Assembly (NCBI RefSeq): GCF_000526995.1
Contig: NZ_AZUI01000001.1
Coordinates: forward strand, 3,204,001 to 3,268,000
Length of the DNA: 64,000 nucleotides
Direction: 5' to 3'
DNA from: Lacrimispora indolis DSM 755
Lineage (GTDB): Bacteria > Bacillota > Clostridia > Lachnospirales > Lachnospiraceae
Below the pieces are notes generated by a model. It did no database searches, was not told the origin of the DNA, and saw only the letters and a list, made by a program, of their open reading frames with translations. A program made the position numbers and the translations under genes. Of this stretch, positions 59,970 through 64,000 are shown one piece after another; the first letter of the stretch is position 1; each line of letters opens with the position of its first letter.

Positions 59970-61685
59970 ATGGTTAGTCAGGAGATTCGAAAGCTGGCTC
60001 CGGAAATGGACCCGCTTCGGATGGGCATGGGCTGGAAGGCAGAAGACCTTTCCAAAATGCAGATCATGGTGGAAAGCACCTTTGGTGACAGCCATCCGGG
60101 AAGCGCTCACCTGCTGGAATTGGTGAACAGGACGGCAGATGGGGTGAAGGAAGAAGGAGGAAAAGCGGCAAGATATTTTACAACAGATATTTGTGATGGA
60201 ATGGCCCAGGGGCATGACGGCATCAACTATTCCCTGGTTTCAAGGGATACGATCTGCAATATGATTGAAATCCACGCGGGCGCAACTCCATTTGACGGCG
60301 GGATATTTGTTTCAAGCTGCGATAAAGGGGTTCCTGCCCATTTGATGGCAATCGGCCGGGTTAATATGCCTTCCATTCTGGTGACCGGCGGTGTTATGGA
60401 TGCAGGTCCGGATCTTCTTACCCTGGAGCAGATCGGAAAGTACAGTGCCATGTGCCAGAGAGGGGAACTGGAGCCTGAAAAGCTGGAATATTATAAGCAG
60501 CATGCCTGTCCATCCTGCGGAGCCTGTTCCTTTATGGGTACGGCGTCAACCATGCAGGTCATGGGAGAGGCCCTTGGGCTCATGCTTCCAGGATCAGCCC
60601 TTATGCCGGCAACCTGTCCTGATTTAAAGGAGGTTGCTGAAAAAGCAGGCCGCCAGATCATGGAGCTTGCTGCAAAGGGAATTAAGCCGAGAGACATGGT
60701 TACCATGGAATCCTTTGAGAATGCCATTATGGTCCATGCCGCCATATCCGGGTCCACGAATTCCCTGATACATCTTCCTGCCATTGCTCATGAATTCGGT
60801 TTGGAAATAGATTCTGAAATGTTTGACAGGCTGCACAGAGGCGCCCATTACCTTCTTGACATCAGACCCGCCGGTAAATGGCCGGCCCAGTACTTCTACT
60901 ATGCAGGCGGAGTGCCAAGGATCATGGAAGAGATCAAGTCAGTGCTTCATTTGGACGCAATGACTGTGACAGGAAAGACCCTGGGTGAAAATCTGGAGAT
61001 GCTGAAGCAAAGCGGTTTTTATGAAAAATGCGATGAGTATTGCGTAAAAGCCGGGGTGAAAAAAGAAGAAATAATCCGTCCCTTTGAGGAGGCGATAGGA
61101 ACAGATGGGGCCATTGCCATTTTAAAGGGAAATCTTGCGCCGGAAGGTGCGGTCATCAAGCATACTGCCTGTCCAAAAGAGATGTTCCAGGCGGTGTTAA
61201 ATGCACGCCCCTTTGACAGTGAGGAAGAGGCCATTGATGCGGTGCTGAAACACCGGGTAAAGCCTGGGGATGCCGTATTTATCCGGTATGAAGGTCCCAA
61301 AGGAAGCGGAATGCCGGAAATGTTTTACACCTCTGAGGCCATCTCGTCAGATAAGGAGCTTGGACACACCATTGCCCTGATCACAGACGGACGTTTTTCC
61401 GGGGCTTCCACAGGTCCTTCTATCGGTCATGTTTCACCGGAAGCGGCGGATGGCGGCCCCATTGCGCTGGTAGAGGAGGGGGATATGATACAAATAGACA
61501 TACCTAACCGCCTTCTTGCGATCGTGGGCGTAAATGGTCAGAGGAAATCAGAACGTGAGATGGAAGAGATCCTTAAGGAACGGCGGGAAAGATGGCAGCC
61601 TAGACCGTCAAAATATTCGTCAGGAGTATTGAAAATATTCAGTGAACGTGCGGTATCTCCAATGAAGGGCGGATATATGGAGTGA
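59970..61685 (+). CDS. IlvD/Edd-family dehydratase
   Basis: 571 aa. Iron-sulfur dehydratase family shared by dihydroxy-acid dehydratase, phosphogluconate dehydratase and sugar-acid (arabinonate, xylonate) dehydratases. Cluster and metal residues are visible in TTDICDGMAQGH, FVSSCDKGVPAHL and HACPSCGACSFMGTA, and the late active-site region LITDGRFSGASTGPSIGHVS is intact. The local GntR/FCD regulator and lack of other ilv genes favour a sugar-acid substrate over branched-chain amino-acid synthesis. GGAG is 7 nt before the ATG. It is followed by a terminator. Confidence 0.87.
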   Translation: MVSQEIRKLAPEMDPLRMGMGWKAEDLSKMQIMVESTFGDSHPGSAHLLELVNRTADGVKEEGGKAARYFTTDICDGMAQGHDGINYSLVSRDTICNMIEIHAGATPFDGGIFVSSCDKGVPAHLMAIGRVNMPSILVTGGVMDAGPDLLTLEQIGKYSAMCQRGELEPEKLEYYKQHACPSCGACSFMGTASTMQVMGEALGLMLPGSALMPATCPDLKEVAEKAGRQIMELAAKGIKPRDMVTMESFENAIMVHAAISGSTNSLIHLPAIAHEFGLEIDSEMFDRLHRGAHYLLDIRPAGKWPAQYFYYAGGVPRIMEEIKSVLHLDAMTVTGKTLGENLEMLKQSGFYEKCDEYCVKAGVKKEEIIRPFEEAIGTDGAIAILKGNLAPEGAVIKHTACPKEMFQAVLNARPFDSEEEAIDAVLKHRVKPGDAVFIRYEGPKGSGMPEMFYTSEAISSDKELGHTIALITDGRFSGASTGPSIGHVSPEAADGGPIALVEEGDMIQIDIPNRLLAIVGVNGQRKSEREMEEILKERRERWQPRPSKYSSGVLKIFSERAVSPMKGGYME

Positions 61686-61697
61686 TGAAAAGAGTAG

Positions 61698-61734
61698 AAA
61701 AAAGGTATGGCAGAGCGGCTGCCATACCTTTTTT
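61698..61734 (+). terminator. Intrinsic terminator of the dehydratase gene
   Basis: AAAAAAGGTATGGCA and TGCCATACCTTTTTT form a perfect 15-bp stem with a 7-nt loop. Confidence 0.95.
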
Positions 61735-61831
61735 ATTTCCTGAGTCTTTCCTAAAATATAAACAGTACATGCATGTGTTACGGTATATGGTACAAACACG
61801 TTTGAATAATATTTCTCAGGAGGTGCATGAA

Positions 61832-61990
61832 ATGGATTCATCAGATCAGGTAACCTATGAGGAAAAAAATATGACCGTAAAGGTGGAGCGGGTTTTTATC
61901 GGTGAAAAGACAGCAAAGGAGCTGGTATTGGAATTATTGAGAAAACGTTGGGAGGCCGGGGAGCTTTGCCATGAACGGTGTCGGACATGA
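61832..61990 (+). CDS. Small conserved-looking protein of unknown function
   Basis: 52 aa, beginning MDSSDQVTYEEKNMTVKVER with AGGAGGTG about 10 nt upstream, followed by GEKTAKELVLELLRKRWEAG. It resembles small helical proteins often found beside site-specific recombinase genes of clostridial mobile elements, but no recombinase is present here; this comparison is from memory. The frame is open further upstream to 61682, but that stretch contains a terminator and cannot be coding. Confidence 0.5.
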   Translation: MDSSDQVTYEEKNMTVKVERVFIGEKTAKELVLELLRKRWEAGELCHERCRT

Positions 61991-62666
61991 CCGCTCCGGT
62001 ACCCGGCTCAATATGCTTTGCACCTATGACCTGGATAGCGGCTTTGAAAGTTACTGGAAGTATGTGTGTGACGGCGATGAAACAGGACTTAATCAGCCCC
62101 TCAATTAAGGAGGGGAACTGGTTAAGCCCTTTTTTTATACTCAATTTGAGCAAAATTCTGTCTGGGAGTTAGGACTGGAATCAAGAAGCATGACTTGATT
62201 TCCTGCTTCGAGACCCAGGATTATGACCGTATGCTGCCCATTCAAAAACGCATCAAGGTGGAGGAAGGGGAAACTATCTGGTAAGAGACGGAGTGTCTCA
62301 TGCCATCGGTCCGGGCTGTAAGATGATTGGGATTCAGTAGTCCACGAATTTTACAATCCGGACGGAAAAACTGAAGATTGATTCCGCCTGTGAATTGAAA
62401 GGAAAAGGACGCCGGTTTACTGTACTGCCAAAATATGGTAAATATTGGATAAATTCAGAGGATTTTGTGCCTGTTATACTATTGATATTACATACCCTGG
62501 AGTGAGTAAACCAAGGTTGTGCTATATGCACATGAAAAAGTTAAAATAGAGAAAAAAACTGGAAGAATTGTTAAAAAAGAAGAAAAACTGTAGTTTTGTT
62601 ACGTTGAGAAAAGGAGGGATTTCCAATAAGATAATTACAGACGAAACAAGAGGGGGATAAAGGTAC
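61971..62666 (+). other. Degraded coding remnants and leader of the second sugar ABC operon
   Basis: Short open stretches such as NGVGHDRSGTRLNMLCTYDL (from 61971, overlapping the small gene) and HDLISCFETQDYDRMLPIQK then RIKVEEGE, with SHAIGPGCKMIGIQ in a different frame (to 62340), look like pieces of broken genes that I do not recognise. From 62341 to 62666 there is no ORF; CCCTGG-N10-CCAAGG-type partial symmetry near 62498-62517 could be a regulator site, but no gene supports it. An AGGGGG site precedes the permease start. Confidence 0.35.
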
Positions 62667-63557
62667 ATGAGCAAAAAAAGGATTAAATCCAGGGAAAACT
62701 TAATTGGTTACACCCTGATTGCACCCTGGCTTGCGGGGATTTTATGTTTTCAGCTATGGCCCATATTACATAGCTTTCTGATGTCCTTTACCAATTACAA
62801 TCTTCTGAATACGCCGGCATTTATTGGTATGGGAAATTATCAGAAGATGTTTGAGGATGAGGTGTTTTACCAGGCTGTAAAGGTGACCTTCAAATATGTG
62901 TTTATTGCAGTACCGGCTAAAATCGTCTTTGCACTGTGTATTGCCATGATACTGAATATGAAGATCAAGGGTATCGGCATCTTCCGGACGATTTATTATA
63001 TCCCGTCGATCTTAGGCTCCAGTATTGCTGTTGCGATTCTGTGGAAGGCCCTTTTTGTAAAAGACGGTGTGATCAATGCGCTGCTGTCGGAAATAGGAAT
63101 CGAAGGGGTATCATGGCTTGGCAATCCCAAGTACACCCTGTTTACCATTTCGCTGCTGACGGTCTGGCAGTTCGGGTCCTCTATGGTGGTATTTTTAGCC
63201 GGCTTAAAGCAGATACCCTCATCCCTTTATGAAGCGGCCAGCGTGGATGGAGCGGGAAAAGTTGCCAAGTTTATCAGCATCACAATCCCAGGTATCATGC
63301 CAATGATGTCATTTAATATCCTGATGCAGACCATCAACGCGTTCCAGATGTTTGCCGCGCCATATACCATATTTAATGGAAAGGGAGGACCTTTAAACTC
63401 CTGTATGCTTTATGTAATCTATCTATACCAGAATGCCTTTAAGTATTTCAATGTGGGATATGCTTCCTCCTTATCCTGGGCCCTGTTAATCATGATTGCA
63501 GGAACGGCGCTGATACTGCATCTTTTGGAGAAGAAATTTCTGAATTTCGACGATTAA
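62667..63557 (+). CDS. Sugar ABC transporter permease, MalF/UgpA-like
   Basis: 296 aa with six hydrophobic segments (LIAPWLAGILCFQLWPILH first) and the EAA loop LYEAASVDGAGKVAKFISIT. It begins a second sugar-uptake operon that continues past the window. No binding-protein gene lies upstream, so it is presumably downstream or elsewhere. Confidence 0.92.
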   Translation: MSKKRIKSRENLIGYTLIAPWLAGILCFQLWPILHSFLMSFTNYNLLNTPAFIGMGNYQKMFEDEVFYQAVKVTFKYVFIAVPAKIVFALCIAMILNMKIKGIGIFRTIYYIPSILGSSIAVAILWKALFVKDGVINALLSEIGIEGVSWLGNPKYTLFTISLLTVWQFGSSMVVFLAGLKQIPSSLYEAASVDGAGKVAKFISITIPGIMPMMSFNILMQTINAFQMFAAPYTIFNGKGGPLNSCMLYVIYLYQNAFKYFNVGYASSLSWALLIMIAGTALILHLLEKKFLNFDD

Positions 63558-63569
63558 GGAGGAAGGAAC

Positions 63570-64000
63570 GTGAAAGGGAAAAAAACCATAAGCAGCATTG
63601 TCATCTATCTCTTAATCAGCCTTCTGGGACTTGTGATGCTGTATCCCCTGATCTGGATGATATTTGCGGCATTGAAGCCATCGAAAGAAGTGCTGTCAAG
63701 CCCCAGCCTGTTTCCAAGCGAGTTTCGGTTTGACAACTTCCCGGCGGGCTGGAAACTGGTCAGACCGTATACCTTTGATAAATTCTTTATTAATACCTTT
63801 GTCCTGGTCATCACCTGTGTTATCTGCAGCCTAATTATCAGCCTGTTCGTGGGTTATGCGTTTGCCAGAGTGAATTTTCGATTCAAGACATTTTGGTACA
63901 GTGTGTTATTCTTAACCATCATGCTGCCGGCTACGGCCACCCTGGTATCTAAGTATGTTATTTTCAGCAAGATCGGATGGCTGAACACCTATCTGCCATT
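63570..64000 (+). CDS. Sugar ABC transporter permease, MalG/UgpE-like, 5' part
   Basis: GTG start at 63570 with AAGGAGGAAGG upstream; the frame is open to the end of the window (about 143 codons seen). The N-terminal helix (IVIYLLISLLGLVMLYPLIW), the loop with ALKPSKEVLSSPSLFP and GYAFARVNF are typical of the second permease subunit. The EAA loop lies beyond the window. Confidence 0.9.
   Translation, partial: MKGKKTISSIVIYLLISLLGLVMLYPLIWMIFAALKPSKEVLSSPSLFPSEFRFDNFPAGWKLVRPYTFDKFFINTFVLVITCVICSLIISLFVGYAFARVNFRFKTFWYSVLFLTIMLPATATLVSKYVIFSKIGWLNTYLP

Noticed and set aside
61682..61831. Upstream 50 codons of the small ORF at 61832
   Set aside because: They span a perfect 15-bp terminator hairpin of the dehydratase gene.
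62498..62530. MerR-type operator and promoter near CCCTGGAGTGAGTAAACC
   Set aside because: The symmetry is partial, the spacing of -35 and -10 does not fit, and no MerR gene is adjacent.

Overview
The window reads as a chromosomal segment of an anaerobic Firmicute of the family Lachnospiraceae, probably close to the Lacrimispora / Clostridium saccharolyticum group. This is inferred from the gene families (archaeal-type AspRS with GatCAB, YesM/YesN-controlled sugar ABC systems, a eukaryotic-type NADP isocitrate dehydrogenase, GntR, LysR and DtxR regulators), strong AGGAGG-type ribosome binding sites, and consensus TTGACA-17-TATAAT promoters. No taxonomic search was possible. No tRNA, rRNA or CRISPR array was seen.

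Layout. 1-5.6 kb: 3' end of a non-discriminating aspS, then gatC-gatA-gatB (the transamidation route to Asn-tRNA/Gln-tRNA) and an aminotransferase. 5.7-11.3 kb: an archaeal-type phosphoglycerate mutase, an exported membrane-anchored protein and a DASS/SLC13 transporter on the minus strand, with two LysR regulators. 11.8-17.8 kb: three tandem enolase-superfamily (acid-sugar dehydratase-like) paralogs with an APC permease and a FadR-type GntR regulator, followed by a decayed LysR copy. 18.1-23.5 kb, minus strand: GNAT acetyltransferase, MetE-like methyltransferase, LysR, icd, a DtxR/MntR-like regulator and a small secreted protein. 23.8-28.8 kb: two class B penicillin-binding proteins, the second with a MecA-like N-terminal region, behind a BlaI-type operator.

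29.2-39.8 kb is an accessory island bounded by a broken IS30 transposase and a broken IS110 transposase. It holds a promoter flanked by two LexA-type boxes, an ORF-less multi-hairpin region, a phage tail-fibre gene facing an inverted alternative tail-fibre end (a likely invertible cassette), a protein with a ten-residue tryptophan repeat, an 1815-aa RHS/YD-repeat protein with an HNH-like toxin tip, and a small likely immunity gene.

40-42.3 kb: blaR1-blaI, whose own promoter carries the same operator sequence found in front of the two PBP genes 18 kb away; together they look like one beta-lactam-inducible mec-like regulon. 42.4-51.4 kb: sugar ABC transporter, a long palindromic element, a YesM/YesN two-component system and a heparinase II/III-like lyase. 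51.4-55.5 kb: a CstA/BtsT-type transporter with its own LytS/LytTR system and three LytTR-like sites at exact 21-bp spacing, resembling BtsSR-BtsT pyruvate uptake. 55.8-57.4 kb: feoA and a feoB cut off halfway. 57.6-58.9 kb: a CcdA-thioredoxin fusion. 59-61.7 kb: a GntR regulator divergent from an IlvD/Edd-family dehydratase with a palindromic operator in the promoter spacer. 61.8-64 kb: small ORFs and decayed sequence, then two sugar ABC permeases, the second running off the window.
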